Assembly (NCBI GenBank): GCA_963849105.1
Contig: CAWKGD010000003.1
Span: forward strand, 868,001-932,000
Source of the DNA: CAVRXQ01 sp963849105
GTDB lineage: Bacteria; Actinomycetota; Acidimicrobiia; Acidimicrobiales; Bog-793
Direction: 5' to 3'
DNA length: 64,000 nt
The translations under genes and the position numbers were made by a program. Of the stretch, positions 26,313 through 34,682 are shown piece after piece; the stretch's first letter is position 1; each line of letters begins with the position of its first letter. Below the pieces are notes generated by a model that did no database searches, was not told where the DNA came from, and saw only the letters and a program-made list of their open reading frames with translations.

Positions 26313-26612
26313 ATGGGCGGACGTGAGCCGATGCTGCACCTGACGACGGTCGTCGGCACCGTACAGGGCCACCTGATCGTCGGTCGATTGCGGACCGAAG
26401 GCGTCGAAGCGCTGATGTCGGGTCCCGGGGACGGTCCGTATCCCTTCCCATCCGAGGTTGAGATCCTCGTTCCCGAGAGCCAGCTCGCGCTCGCCCGCGA
26501 GGTTTTGATCGCGAACGCCGTAGAGGCGGTGTTCGACCACGACGACTCGCAGCCGCCCCGCCCGCGCGTCGGGCTCGGTTGGTGGCGGCTCAGGCGGAAA
26601 GCAAGTCCTTGA
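26313..26612 (+). CDS. Small DUF2007-like protein
   Basis: 99 residues from ATG 26313 (a second ATG at 26331 gives 93). TTVVGTVQGHLIVGRLRTEG then VEILVPESQLALAREVLIAN fits the DUF2007 (putative signal-transducing) fold of about 70 residues; the end is basic. It is the only plus-strand gene inside the proteasome block: divergent from pafA (56 bp) and overlapping the 3' end of prcA by 23 bp. Ribosome binding site unclear. Function unknown. Confidence 0.7.
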   Translation: MGGREPMLHLTTVVGTVQGHLIVGRLRTEGVEALMSGPGDGPYPFPSEVEILVPESQLALAREVLIANAVEAVFDHDDSQPPRPRVGLGWWRLRRKASP

Positions 26613-27267
26613 GCTCTTGTCCGTTGATGCGGCGGAAGGACCTTCTGCCGCTCGAGCGGGCAAGCACCCCGACTTCGAGATCGTCGGCGCTCAGTTGCCG
26701 GTCGGCTCCAGCGAGGCACGACACGCAGGCGCGCAACGCCTCCACGAGCGACCACCCCGGCCGGAACGCCTGCTCGACCCGTGCCGCGATCGCGTCGGCT
26801 TCGCCGCCGAGCACGGTCCAGTTCTCTTGATCGACGACGGTTCCGTCGTAGGCGATGTGGTAGAGGCGATGCTCACCGTCCAACCCGAGTTCCGCGACGA
26901 GGATCTCGACTTCGAGCGGTTTGAGTTCGTGGGTGAAGACCTGACCGAGGTACTGCGCATACAAATTGGCGAGTGAGCGCGCGTCGACGTCGTCACGGGA
27001 GTACGCGAATCCCTTTGTGTCGGCGTGGCGGATGCCGGCGACGCGCAACTGGTCGAACTCGTTGTACTTGCCGACACCGGCGAAGGCAACGCGGTCGTAG
27101 ATCTCACTCACCTTGTGGAGCGTGTGCGACGGGTTCTCCGCGACGATGAGCACGCCGTCGTCGTAGGAGGCGGCGACGAGCGCTCGCCCACGGGCGATGC
27201 CCTTCTGCGCGTATTCGGCCCGGTCCTTCATCACCTGCTCGGGCGCGACGTAGAACGGCATCGTCAT
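26590..27267 (-). CDS. prcA: Proteasome alpha subunit
   Basis: 225 residues, typical alpha subunit. PFYVAPEQVMKDRAEYAQKG is the N-terminal gate and H0 helix; IARGRALVAASYDDGVLIVA and KVSEIYDRVAFAGVGKYNEF are the conserved body; no catalytic Thr, as expected. The C terminus (RRINGQELKDLLSA) is short, without the long tail seen in mycobacteria. The alpha rings cap the 20S core and bind Mpa tails. Start overlaps the prcB stop (ATGA), so stoichiometric translation is likely. Confidence 0.96.
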   Translation of the reverse strand: MTMPFYVAPEQVMKDRAEYAQKGIARGRALVAASYDDGVLIVAENPSHTLHKVSEIYDRVAFAGVGKYNEFDQLRVAGIRHADTKGFAYSRDDVDARSLANLYAQYLGQVFTHELKPLEVEILVAELGLDGEHRLYHIAYDGTVVDQENWTVLGGEADAIAARVEQAFRPGWSLVEALRACVSCLAGADRQLSADDLEVGVLARSSGRRSFRRINGQELKDLLSA

Positions 27268-28070
27268 GAGCGCGCACCCCCCGAGGAGTTCTGGCCGCGG
27301 CGATTGAGCAAGCTCGCGAAGCGCTCGGCGACCTCCGCGTCCTCGAGCTTCGTGAAGCCCTGTCGGTCGACGGTTGCGATGATCGGATAGATGCCGCGCA
27401 CGGGGTCCGGGCCGCCCGTCGCCGCGTCTTCGTCTGCGGCTTGGTACAGCGCGTCGACGGCGAGTTCGACGGCCGCGTCGCGGTCGAGATCGTCCTTGTA
27501 ACCGAGCTTGATGGTGTTCCGAGCGTCGCGTCCACCCGATCCGACGGCGTGGAAGTCGGTCTCTTCGTAGCGGCCGCCGGTCATGTCGTAGGTGAAGATC
27601 CTCCCGGTCTCGCGCCGGGTGTCCCAGCCAGCGAACAACGGCAGAACCCCAAGGCCCTGCATCGCCATCGGCAGGTGCTCGCGAACCATCTGGGAGAGCT
27701 GGTTCGCCTTCCCGTCGAGGGTCAGGACTTCCCCTTCGACCTTTTCGTAGTGCTCGAGCTGGGTCTGGAACAGCCGGACCATCTCGATCGCCGGGCCCGC
27801 CGCCCCAGCGATCGCGATCGCCGAGTACCGGTCTGCTGGGAAGACCTTTTCGATTCCCCGATGGGCGATCGCGATCCCCTCGGTTGCCCGGCGGTCACCC
27901 GCGACGACGACTCCACCCGAGAACTTCAGCGCGCAGATTGTGGTCGCGTGCCGCGCGTCGAACGGGAGTTGCGAGTTTTCGGGCAAGGAGACGTCTGGGC
28001 GAGCGCGTCGCAACAGTTCGACGAAACTTGGACCAGGATCTTCGGACGGAGGGAACAAATAAAGCGGCAC
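27264..28070 (-). CDS. prcB: Proteasome beta subunit, catalytic
   Basis: 268 residues from GTG 28070. A propeptide of about 42 residues (ending FDARHA) is followed by TTICALKFSGGVVVAGDRRA: autocleavage before Thr43 would expose the nucleophile, with Asp and Lys of the core in VVAGDRRATEG and RGIEKVF. Beta subunits form the inner rings where Mpa-unfolded pupylated proteins are cut. Lies between pup (35-bp gap) and prcA (4-bp overlap). Confidence 0.96.
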   Translation of the reverse strand: MPLYLFPPSEDPGPSFVELLRRARPDVSLPENSQLPFDARHATTICALKFSGGVVVAGDRRATEGIAIAHRGIEKVFPADRYSAIAIAGAAGPAIEMVRLFQTQLEHYEKVEGEVLTLDGKANQLSQMVREHLPMAMQGLGVLPLFAGWDTRRETGRIFTYDMTGGRYEETDFHAVGSGGRDARNTIKLGYKDDLDRDAAVELAVDALYQAADEDAATGGPDPVRGIYPIIATVDRQGFTKLEDAEVAERFASLLNRRGQNSSGGARS

Positions 28071-28105
28071 GAGCCGGACGTTAGCGGTTGACGCCGCGTT
28101 GCTAG

Positions 28106-28309
28106 TTACTCGCCGCCCTTTTGGACGTAGTTGCGGACGAACTCCTCGGCGTTGTCTTCGAGGACTTCGTCGATCTCGTCGAGGATGTCGTCGATCTCCG
28201 CCTTCAGCTTCTCGCCTTTTTCGGAGGTCTGTGGAGCCTTTTGTTCCTCTTCGGTTTGCTCGGCTTGGCGCTGTGGCGCCGGTCGCCTCTTGAGCTCCCG
28301 TTCAGCCAT
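28106..28309 (-). CDS. pup: Prokaryotic ubiquitin-like protein Pup, with encoded C-terminal Glu
   Basis: 67 residues, start ATG 28309 behind GGGAGGAAGTCG. Charged, mostly disordered head; central helix EKLKAEIDDILDEIDEVLED, the Mpa-binding part; then AEEFVRNYVQKGGE. The last codons read GGC GGC GAG TAA (28109-28111 is the complement of GAG), so the ligatable Glu is genetically encoded. In most actinobacteria the gene ends in Gln and Dop must deamidate it first. Lies between dop (11-bp gap) and prcB. Confidence 0.97.
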   Translation of the reverse strand: MAERELKRRPAPQRQAEQTEEEQKAPQTSEKGEKLKAEIDDILDEIDEVLEDNAEEFVRNYVQKGGE

Positions 28310-28320
28310 CGACTTCCTCC

Positions 28321-29808
28321 CTACGCGCCGAGTTGCTCGAGCAAGTCGGCGGCGCTTTCACTACGTTCCAGGAGCGTAGCGACGTGCGCCGCGGTGCCAC
28401 GCAATGGCTCCATCATCGGCACGCGTCGCAGCGGATCGTCCCCGAGGTCGAAGACGACCGAGTCCCAGTTGGCCGCGGCGATCTGCCCCGCGTAGCGCTT
28501 CAGGCTCTCGCCCCTGAAATAGGCGCGCGTCGTCGTCGGTGGGTTGGTGACGGCTGCCTCGACGGCAGCCGGATCGGCGATCTTCTCGATGTCGAGGCGG
28601 CGGAACAGCGACTTTTCGGGGCGCAGGTCGTGATATTGCAGATCGAGCACCTGGACCCGGTGATCGTCGTAGCCGATGTCGTGGCGGGCGCGGTAGGCGT
28701 CGATCAGTTCGAGCTTCGCCACCCAGTCGAGAGTCTTCGACAGCATCGACGGATTCGCCTCGAGCGAGGTGAGCACCTGCTCCCAGCGGTCCAAGACCGC
28801 CGCGCCGACGGTTTCCTCGCCGAGAGTTCCGAGCCCGTTCACCTCGTGGTACTTGCGCGCCACGTCGAGCAGCTGCCACTGCACCTCGATCGCCGTCGCC
28901 GACTCCCCTGTTGCGAGCTCCAGGGGGTGCCGCAACCCGACGTCGTGGGAGACGGCGTGCATCGACCGAACCGGATTCGCGAGCACGACTTCTCCGGTTT
29001 GGAACCAGTCGTCCTCGATCAAGGTGAGCACGATCGCGGTGACGCCGACTTTGAGGAACGTCGCGACCTCGGCGAGGTTCGCGTCCCCGGTGATGACGTG
29101 CAACCGGCGGTACTTCTGCGCATCGGCGTGTGGCTCATCTCGGGTGTTGATGATCGGACGCTTCAGCGTCGTCTCGAGGCCAACCTCTTCTTCGAAGAAG
29201 TCGGCGCGTTGGCCGATCTCGAATTCGGCTCGGTGGCGACCTTCCTCTTCGCAGCCGACCTTCCCCGACCCCGTGTACACCTGGCGAGTGATCAAGTGCG
29301 CGGTCAGCTGGCGGGCGATGCGGACGAATGGCACCTGCCGGTCGACGAGGTAGTTCTCGTGGCAGCCGTAGGAGTTGCCTTTGCCGTCGGAGTTGTTCTT
29401 ATAGACGACGATCTCCTCGCCGGGAGGAAGCAGCCGCCGTGCTGCGGCCATCGATCGGGTGAGGACGAGCTCGCCCGCGCGGTCGTGGGTGACGAGCTCG
29501 AAAATGGTTGAACATTCCGGCGTCGAGTACTCGGGGTGCGCGTGATCGACGTAGTAGCGCGCGCCATTGGTCAGGACCGTGTTGACGAGGTTCGTCTCGA
29601 CTTCGGGCGCGGCCGCGCCCTCGCGCAGAAAGCCGCGTGCGTCGCGCCCGGGAGACTCGTCTTCGAAGTCCCATCCGACGCGCCCGTTCAAATCGGCGAC
29701 GTACACGTTGATCAGCATCGAGGACGCGGACGTCGGGTTCGAGTCCGCGGTGCCCGTCGTGTGGACGCCGTACTCGGTCTCGATGCCACAGACCTTGGGA
29801 ATAGCCAC
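28321..29808 (-). CDS. dop: Depupylase / Pup deamidase Dop
   Basis: About 495 residues if the GTG at 29808 starts the protein (MAIPKVCGIETEYGVHTTGT), matching the family start; the frame continues to 29862 with 18 extra residues that look unconserved. The Dop-specific loop TADSNPTSASSMLINVYV follows the GIETEYG motif and separates it from PafA. The catalytic Asp lies in YYVDHAHPEYSTPEC; YKNNSDGKGNSYGCHENYLV and RPIINTRDEPHADAQKYRRL are conserved. Because this Pup already ends in Glu, only the depupylating activity would be needed. Confidence 0.95.
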   Translation of the reverse strand: MAIPKVCGIETEYGVHTTGTADSNPTSASSMLINVYVADLNGRVGWDFEDESPGRDARGFLREGAAAPEVETNLVNTVLTNGARYYVDHAHPEYSTPECSTIFELVTHDRAGELVLTRSMAAARRLLPPGEEIVVYKNNSDGKGNSYGCHENYLVDRQVPFVRIARQLTAHLITRQVYTGSGKVGCEEEGRHRAEFEIGQRADFFEEEVGLETTLKRPIINTRDEPHADAQKYRRLHVITGDANLAEVATFLKVGVTAIVLTLIEDDWFQTGEVVLANPVRSMHAVSHDVGLRHPLELATGESATAIEVQWQLLDVARKYHEVNGLGTLGEETVGAAVLDRWEQVLTSLEANPSMLSKTLDWVAKLELIDAYRARHDIGYDDHRVQVLDLQYHDLRPEKSLFRRLDIEKIADPAAVEAAVTNPPTTTRAYFRGESLKRYAGQIAAANWDSVVFDLGDDPLRRVPMMEPLRGTAAHVATLLERSESAADLLEQLGA

Positions 29809-29866
29809 TGCTGTCGACGCTAGTGCGGGGTGGCCGACGCCTTGGGTCAAGCGCCGGAGCAAGTAG

Positions 29867-31594
29867 TTACAGGTACTGGCCGGTCCCGACCCGCTCGATC
29901 GCCCGGCCGCCGCGCTCGTCGCCGCGATCGACGATCGTGCGGACGTAGACGATCCGCTCGCCCTTCTTGCCGGAGATCTTCGCCCAGTCGTCGGGGTTCG
30001 TCGTGTTCGGAAGATCCTCGTTCTCCTTGTACTCCTGCTTGATGGAGGCGAGGAGGTCCGCCATGCGGATGCCCGGCGGGTCGCCGGCGATCGCTCGCTT
30101 GATGGCGAGCTTCTTTGCTCGCCGGACGATGTTCTCGATCATCGCCCCCGAGGCGAAGTCCTTGAAAAAGAGGACCTCTTTGTCGCCGTTTTGGTAGGTG
30201 ACTTCCAAAAAGCGGTTTTCCTCGTCGGCCCGGTACATCTCAAAGACCGTCTTTTCGATCATCGCCTGGACGGCCTTTTCCGGGTCTCCACCCCCGTGAC
30301 CCGCGACGTCCTCGGTGCTGAGCGGCAGGTCGGGCGTCAGATATCTCGAAAAGATCTGCTGTGCGGCCGCCTCGTTCGGCCGCTCGATCTTGATTTTCAC
30401 GTCCAGGCGCCCCGGACGCAGGATCGCTGGGTCGATGAGGTCCTCGCGGTTCGAGGCGCCGATGACGATCACGTCGCGCAAAGCCTCGACACCGTCGATT
30501 TCGGCGAGCAGCTGCGGGACGATCGTCGATTCCATGTCCGAGCTGATGCCTGAGCCCCGCGTGCGGAAGAGCGAGTCCATCTCGTCGAAAAAAACGATCA
30601 CCGGCACGCCTTCTTCGGCCTTTTCCCGGGCGCGCTGGAAGACGAGGCGGATCTGTCGTTCGGTCTCGCCAACGTACTTGTTGAGTAGTTCCGGACCTTT
30701 GATGTTCAAGAAGTAGCTACGGACGTTGGCGTTGCCTTTCAGTTCGCCGACCTTCTTAGCGAGCGAGTTGGCGACGGCCTTCGCGATGAGGGTCTTGCCA
30801 CATCCGGGAGGTCCGTACAACAAGATGCCCTTCGGCGCGGGCAGCTTGTGTTCGGCGAACAGCTCGCGGTGCAGATACGGGAGCTCGACCGCGTCGGTCA
30901 GTGCTTCGATCTGTTCGTCGAGGCCGCCGATGTCGTCGTAGGTGATGTCGGGAACCTCTTCCAAGACGACTTCTTCGATCTCTGGGCGCGGCAACTTTTC
31001 GAGCAACAACAACGTGCGCGGGTCCATCAGCACGTGGTCGCCGGCACGAAGGCGAGTTCCTTGCAACGCGTCGGAGATCTCCGCGACACGCTCTTCGTCG
31101 GCGCGCCCGACGATCAGCGCGCGCTTTCCGTCTTCCAAGAGGTCTTGGATCGTCACGACGTCGCCTGATTGTTCGAAGCTGCGTGCGAGGACGACGTTCA
31201 ACGACTCGTTCAGGACGACCTCGTTGCCGCGCTGCAGCGTGTCGGGGTCGATGGCCGGGTGGAGCGCGACGCGCATTTTCCTGCCGCTCGCGAAGACGTC
31301 GACGGTTCCGTCGTCGTTGATCGTGAGGAACGTGCCGTACACGTTCGGGGCCTGGGTGAGTTTGTCGACTTCCTCGCGCAGCGCAGCGATGTTCTCTTTT
31401 GCCTGTTGGAGCGTGTACGTCAGCTTCTCGTTGTGCGAAAGCGCTTGGGCCAGCTGGCCCTTCACTTCCAAGAGGCGTTCTTCGAGGACGCGTACACGTT
31501 GGGGTGCCTCGTGCAGGCGGTGACGGAGTTCAGCGACTTCTTCTTCGGCCGCAATGGCGCGGGCTCGCAGTTCCTCCTCGGTCGGCTCCTCCAT
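29867..31594 (-). CDS. mpa: Proteasome-associated AAA ATPase Mpa/ARC
   Basis: 575 residues, start ATG 31594 behind GAGGAGG. N-terminal coiled coil about 5-80 (Pup receptor), OB-type double barrel about 82-200, AAA module with Walker A GPPGCGKT (261-268), Walker B VIVFFDEMDS and arginine fingers in LRPGRLDVKIK. It ends VGTGQYL, the Gln-Tyr-Leu tail that docks into the alpha-ring pockets of the 20S core. It unfolds pupylated proteins into PrcAB. Head gene of the leftward proteasome run. Confidence 0.96.
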   Translation of the reverse strand: MEEPTEEELRARAIAAEEEVAELRHRLHEAPQRVRVLEERLLEVKGQLAQALSHNEKLTYTLQQAKENIAALREEVDKLTQAPNVYGTFLTINDDGTVDVFASGRKMRVALHPAIDPDTLQRGNEVVLNESLNVVLARSFEQSGDVVTIQDLLEDGKRALIVGRADEERVAEISDALQGTRLRAGDHVLMDPRTLLLLEKLPRPEIEEVVLEEVPDITYDDIGGLDEQIEALTDAVELPYLHRELFAEHKLPAPKGILLYGPPGCGKTLIAKAVANSLAKKVGELKGNANVRSYFLNIKGPELLNKYVGETERQIRLVFQRAREKAEEGVPVIVFFDEMDSLFRTRGSGISSDMESTIVPQLLAEIDGVEALRDVIVIGASNREDLIDPAILRPGRLDVKIKIERPNEAAAQQIFSRYLTPDLPLSTEDVAGHGGGDPEKAVQAMIEKTVFEMYRADEENRFLEVTYQNGDKEVLFFKDFASGAMIENIVRRAKKLAIKRAIAGDPPGIRMADLLASIKQEYKENEDLPNTTNPDDWAKISGKKGERIVYVRTIVDRGDERGGRAIERVGTGQYL

Positions 31595-31807
31595 CGAGCA
31601 TCCTCCTCACAGCACTGACGGTTCGCGTCGGACCCTACACCGAGGTCTGTGTCGCACCGGCGCGAGTTCGCACCGGCAATGCAGGTTCGTGGCACGGGGG
31701 TGCGAGTAACGTTGACCTGCGGCATCGCGGCCGAACCGCCAGGGGGCGGCCGCCACTTCGGTACGCTGTTCTCGTCTCGCCACCTGGAGAAAGGGCGCCG
31801 TCGCGCG

Positions 31808-32044
31808 ATGAAGGTCTGGATCGACCAGGATCTCTGCACCGGCGATGGCCTGTGCGAGGAGATCTGTCCTGCTGTGTTCACGCTGCGAGACGACGGCCTC
31901 GCCTACGTGAAGGACGGCGACACGGTGATGGACGACCCTGGAGGTGCCCAGGGCATGGTGGTCGTACCGGATGGGCTGGACGACGCGGTGACCGAAGCGG
32001 CCGAAGAGTGCCCCGGGGAGTGCATCTTCATCGAGCAGTCGTGA
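31808..32044 (+). CDS. Small ferredoxin
   Basis: 78 residues from ATG 31808. KVWIDQDLCTGDGLCEEICP has Cys at spacing Cx5Cx3C-P, and AAEECPGECIFIEQ has the second Cys-Pro cluster, as in actinobacterial [3Fe-4S]/[4Fe-4S] ferredoxins that feed cytochromes P450 and other oxygenases. Five cysteines fit a 3Fe-4S or asymmetric 4Fe cluster. It diverges from mpa across about 210 bp and converges on trmI. Redox partner not visible nearby. Confidence 0.88.
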   Translation: MKVWIDQDLCTGDGLCEEICPAVFTLRDDGLAYVKDGDTVMDDPGGAQGMVVVPDGLDDAVTEAAEECPGECIFIEQS

Positions 32045-32071
32045 TTGACAGGCGCTCGTAAGCGTCCCGCC

Positions 32072-32941
32072 TTAGTCGCCTTCGTCGCCCTCTTCGTTCT
32101 CAGCACCTGCTGCCGCGATCCAGCTGGCACCGTCGCCGATGACACGACGGGCCGTCGTGATGAATCCCGTGTGCGCGACCATCCGATGATCGGGGCGCAC
32201 CGAACGACCGTCGATGTGCCAAGTGCGGCGCAGGACTTCGAAGGTCTCCGCGCACGCGTACGGCGCATGGGCGAGCCGATCCCGTAGCGCCGCGGTCTGG
32301 TTGATCGTCGGCAGGTAAGCAAGGAAGATCCCGCCGGGAGCGAGCGCCTGCGAGGCGTGGTCGACGACGCGCCACGGCTCTGGGAGGTCGAGGAGGATGC
32401 GGTTGAAATCCGCTCCCGCGACGCCCTCATAGATGTCGCGTGCTTCAACGGTGTAGGCGACGTCGTCGCCGAACATCTCGTGAACGTTGGAGATCGCGCG
32501 CTCGGCAAAATCGCTGCGGATCTCATAGCCGGTGACGACACACCCGGCACGCAGCGCCGCCATCGAAAGCGCGCCCGATCCAACGCCCGCCTCGAGCACA
32601 CGCGCCCCGGGATACAGATCGGCGGCGAGCAGGATCGCTGCCAAGTCCTTCGGATAGATCACCTGGGCGCCGCGCGGCATCTTCAAGACGACGTCGGCGA
32701 GCGTCGGGCGAAAGGCGAGAAAGCGGCGCGAAGCATTCGCGTCCTTGTCTCGTCGAAGCGCCGAGACCTCAGATCCTTCGGGTCGTCCGATGACGTCGTC
32801 ATGGTCGACGACACCGGCGTGCGTCTGGAACGTGCCGTGTTCGCGCAGTCGGATCAGGTAGTGGCGTCCACGGCGATCCATGAGGAGCACCCGCTCCCCT
32901 TCGCGAAATGTGTTCCCTGGGTTCGCGTCCCCCGGTCGCAC
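32072..32941 (-). CDS. trmI: tRNA (adenine-58-N1)-methyltransferase TrmI
   Basis: 289 residues from GTG 32941, the first plausible start after the preceding stop (32961); longer frames to 33037 would overlap that gene. FREGERVLLMDRRGRHYLIR is the N-terminal beta domain; AQVIYPKDLAAILLAADLYP and GARVLEAGVGSGALSMAALR form the SAM site (motif I), with DLPEPWRVVDHASQALAPGG as the catalytic DxPEPW stretch. It makes m1A58 in the T-loop of tRNA. The position next to mpa-dop-pup is the usual actinobacterial one. Confidence 0.93.
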   Translation of the reverse strand: MRPGDANPGNTFREGERVLLMDRRGRHYLIRLREHGTFQTHAGVVDHDDVIGRPEGSEVSALRRDKDANASRRFLAFRPTLADVVLKMPRGAQVIYPKDLAAILLAADLYPGARVLEAGVGSGALSMAALRAGCVVTGYEIRSDFAERAISNVHEMFGDDVAYTVEARDIYEGVAGADFNRILLDLPEPWRVVDHASQALAPGGIFLAYLPTINQTAALRDRLAHAPYACAETFEVLRRTWHIDGRSVRPDHRMVAHTGFITTARRVIGDGASWIAAAGAENEEGDEGD

Positions 32942-32960
32942 GCCGTCGCGTCCGCTCAGA

Positions 32961-33332
32961 TTAAGAACGACGACGCGCCCGCGACCCCCTGGCGCCGGAG
33001 CCATGCGCGAACGCGCCCCGGAATCCGAAGGCGACAAACCCGCCGAGCACCGCGATGCCCGTCACCGCGGTGAGCAGATAAGGGGCGAACGACCAGCTGC
33101 CGGCGAACGCCGATCCGGTCTCGCTCTGCAGGAGCCGCAACACGCCGACGAGGGCGGCGACGGACCCGATCGCGATCAGGATCGCGCCGAGGACGCCGAA
33201 GGCGACGCGTCGCCAGAGATGGCGGAGCGGTTTCACCGCCTCGTCGAGCACGTAGCGACGCAAGAGCTCTTTCGCACGTTCAGCGAGCAATGCCGTGATC
33301 GCAGAGGTGATTCTCGAGGTAACTCTCCCCAT
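32961..33332 (-). CDS. Small membrane protein, holin-X/phage-holin-family-like
   Basis: 123 residues, ATG 33332 behind GAGGACGC. An amphipathic basic head (ITALLAERAKELLRRYVLDE), two membrane helices (AFGVLGAILIAIGSVAALVG and PYLLTAVTGIAVLGGFVAFG) and a basic tail match the actinobacterial holin-X-type (DUF1469-like) layout. No phage genes are near, so a chromosomal membrane protein is likelier than a lysis holin. 20-bp gap before trmI, same strand. Confidence 0.6.
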   Translation of the reverse strand: MGRVTSRITSAITALLAERAKELLRRYVLDEAVKPLRHLWRRVAFGVLGAILIAIGSVAALVGVLRLLQSETGSAFAGSWSFAPYLLTAVTGIAVLGGFVAFGFRGAFAHGSGARGSRARRRS

Positions 33333-33529
33333 GCGTCCTCCGCGAGAAGTCTGACCGCGCCCTTTGTCCGCGGGGCTGCGGACGATCGCAGACTATTCGA
33401 ATGTCCGAGGAAAGCGGCGAAATCGTGAGGATTCGTCACCTCCGGGCTGGGCAGGACGGGTTTGCTACCGGTGAGCCGTGCCGTAGTCTCGACTGCGAAT
33501 GTCGGCGCCGACTGACGGAGGCTTATGTC

Positions 33530-34663
33530 GTGACGAAACTCTCCGACCTCTTCACCGAGCACGGCCAGAGCCCGTGGATCGACGATTTGAAGCGCAGCTA
33601 TGTTCGACAGGACGGCCTCGAAGATCTGATCACCGCCGGGATCAGGGGAGTGACCTCGAACCCGACGATCATGGCGAAGGCGATCGAGGCCGGAAACGAC
33701 TACGACGAGCAGTTCGGCGAGCTCGTGCGCGCTGAAGTTCCGATCGAGGACGCGTACTGGGAGCTCGTGCTCGCCGATGTGACTGGCGCGCTCGACATAT
33801 TGCGTCCGCTTTACGACTCTTCAAATGGCGGTGACGGATTCGTCTCTGTCGAAGTTGCACCGAGCCTGGCGCACGACACGCAAGGGACAATCGCTGCCGA
33901 GCGTTCTCTGCACAACCGCATCGATCGTCGCAACGCGTTCGTGAAGATCCCGGCGACAAAAGAGGGTGTGCCCGCGATCGAGGATGCCGTTGGTTCCGGC
34001 CACAAAATCAACGTGACGTTGATCTTCTCCCTCGACCGCTACGAAGCGGTCATCGAGGCCTACCTGTCCGGACTGGAAACACTCGCTGCCGCGGGTGGTG
34101 ACCTCGGAGACGTCGCCTCCGTCGCCTCGTTTTTCGTCAGCCGGGTCGATACCGAGATCGACCGGCGCCTTGAAGCGATCGCCGACGAGTCCCCAGACTC
34201 GCCGCGAGCGAAAAAGGCACTCGACCTGCGCGGGACGGCAGCGCTCGCCCAGGCGCGCGTCGGCTACGCGATCTTCAAGGAACGCTTCTCATCATCTCGA
34301 TGGACCGCGCTGAAGGAGAAGGGCGCGCGTGTCCAGCGGCCGCTATGGGCCTCGACGTCGACGAAAAACCCCGCGTACCCGGATCTCCTCTACGTTGACG
34401 GTTTGATCGGACCGGACACTGTGAACACCATGCCCGATCAGACGGTCGAGGCCTTCTTGGATCACGGGACGCTCGCGCGCACCGTTGACGCAGATCCGGA
34501 TGCGGCGCGCGCGACCCTCGCCGACCTGCAAGAGGTCGGTATCGACCTCGATGACGCCACGGCGCAGCTCGAGTCCGAGGGTGTCGCCGCGTTCGCCAAG
34601 TCTTTCGACGAATTGCAAGAGCGGCTTGCCCAAAAGGCCGTCACTCTGCGCTCGTCGAACTGA
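33530..34663 (+). CDS. tal: Transaldolase
   Basis: 377 residues from GTG 33530 with GACGGAGG about 9 bases upstream; the longer frame from 33401 adds unconserved sequence. TKLSDLFTEHGQSPWIDDLK and GIRGVTSNPTIMAKAIEAGN are diagnostic; the Schiff-base Lys is in NAFVKIPATKEGVPAIE; SRVDTEIDRRLEA and RPLWASTSTKNPAYPDLLYV follow. It exchanges C3 units between sugar phosphates in the pentose phosphate pathway. First gene of the tal-zwf-pgl run. Length fits the actinobacterial long form. Confidence 0.95.
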   Translation: MTKLSDLFTEHGQSPWIDDLKRSYVRQDGLEDLITAGIRGVTSNPTIMAKAIEAGNDYDEQFGELVRAEVPIEDAYWELVLADVTGALDILRPLYDSSNGGDGFVSVEVAPSLAHDTQGTIAAERSLHNRIDRRNAFVKIPATKEGVPAIEDAVGSGHKINVTLIFSLDRYEAVIEAYLSGLETLAAAGGDLGDVASVASFFVSRVDTEIDRRLEAIADESPDSPRAKKALDLRGTAALAQARVGYAIFKERFSSSRWTALKEKGARVQRPLWASTSTKNPAYPDLLYVDGLIGPDTVNTMPDQTVEAFLDHGTLARTVDADPDAARATLADLQEVGIDLDDATAQLESEGVAAFAKSFDELQERLAQKAVTLRSSN

Positions 34664-34682
34664 ACCCGAGTCGGAGGACGCG

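Noticed and set aside
29730..29755. GGTTCGAGTCC, resembling a tRNA T-loop
   Set aside because: It lies inside dop codons and no acceptor or anticodon stem can be built around it. A similar hit in pafA at about 25615 fails for the same reason.
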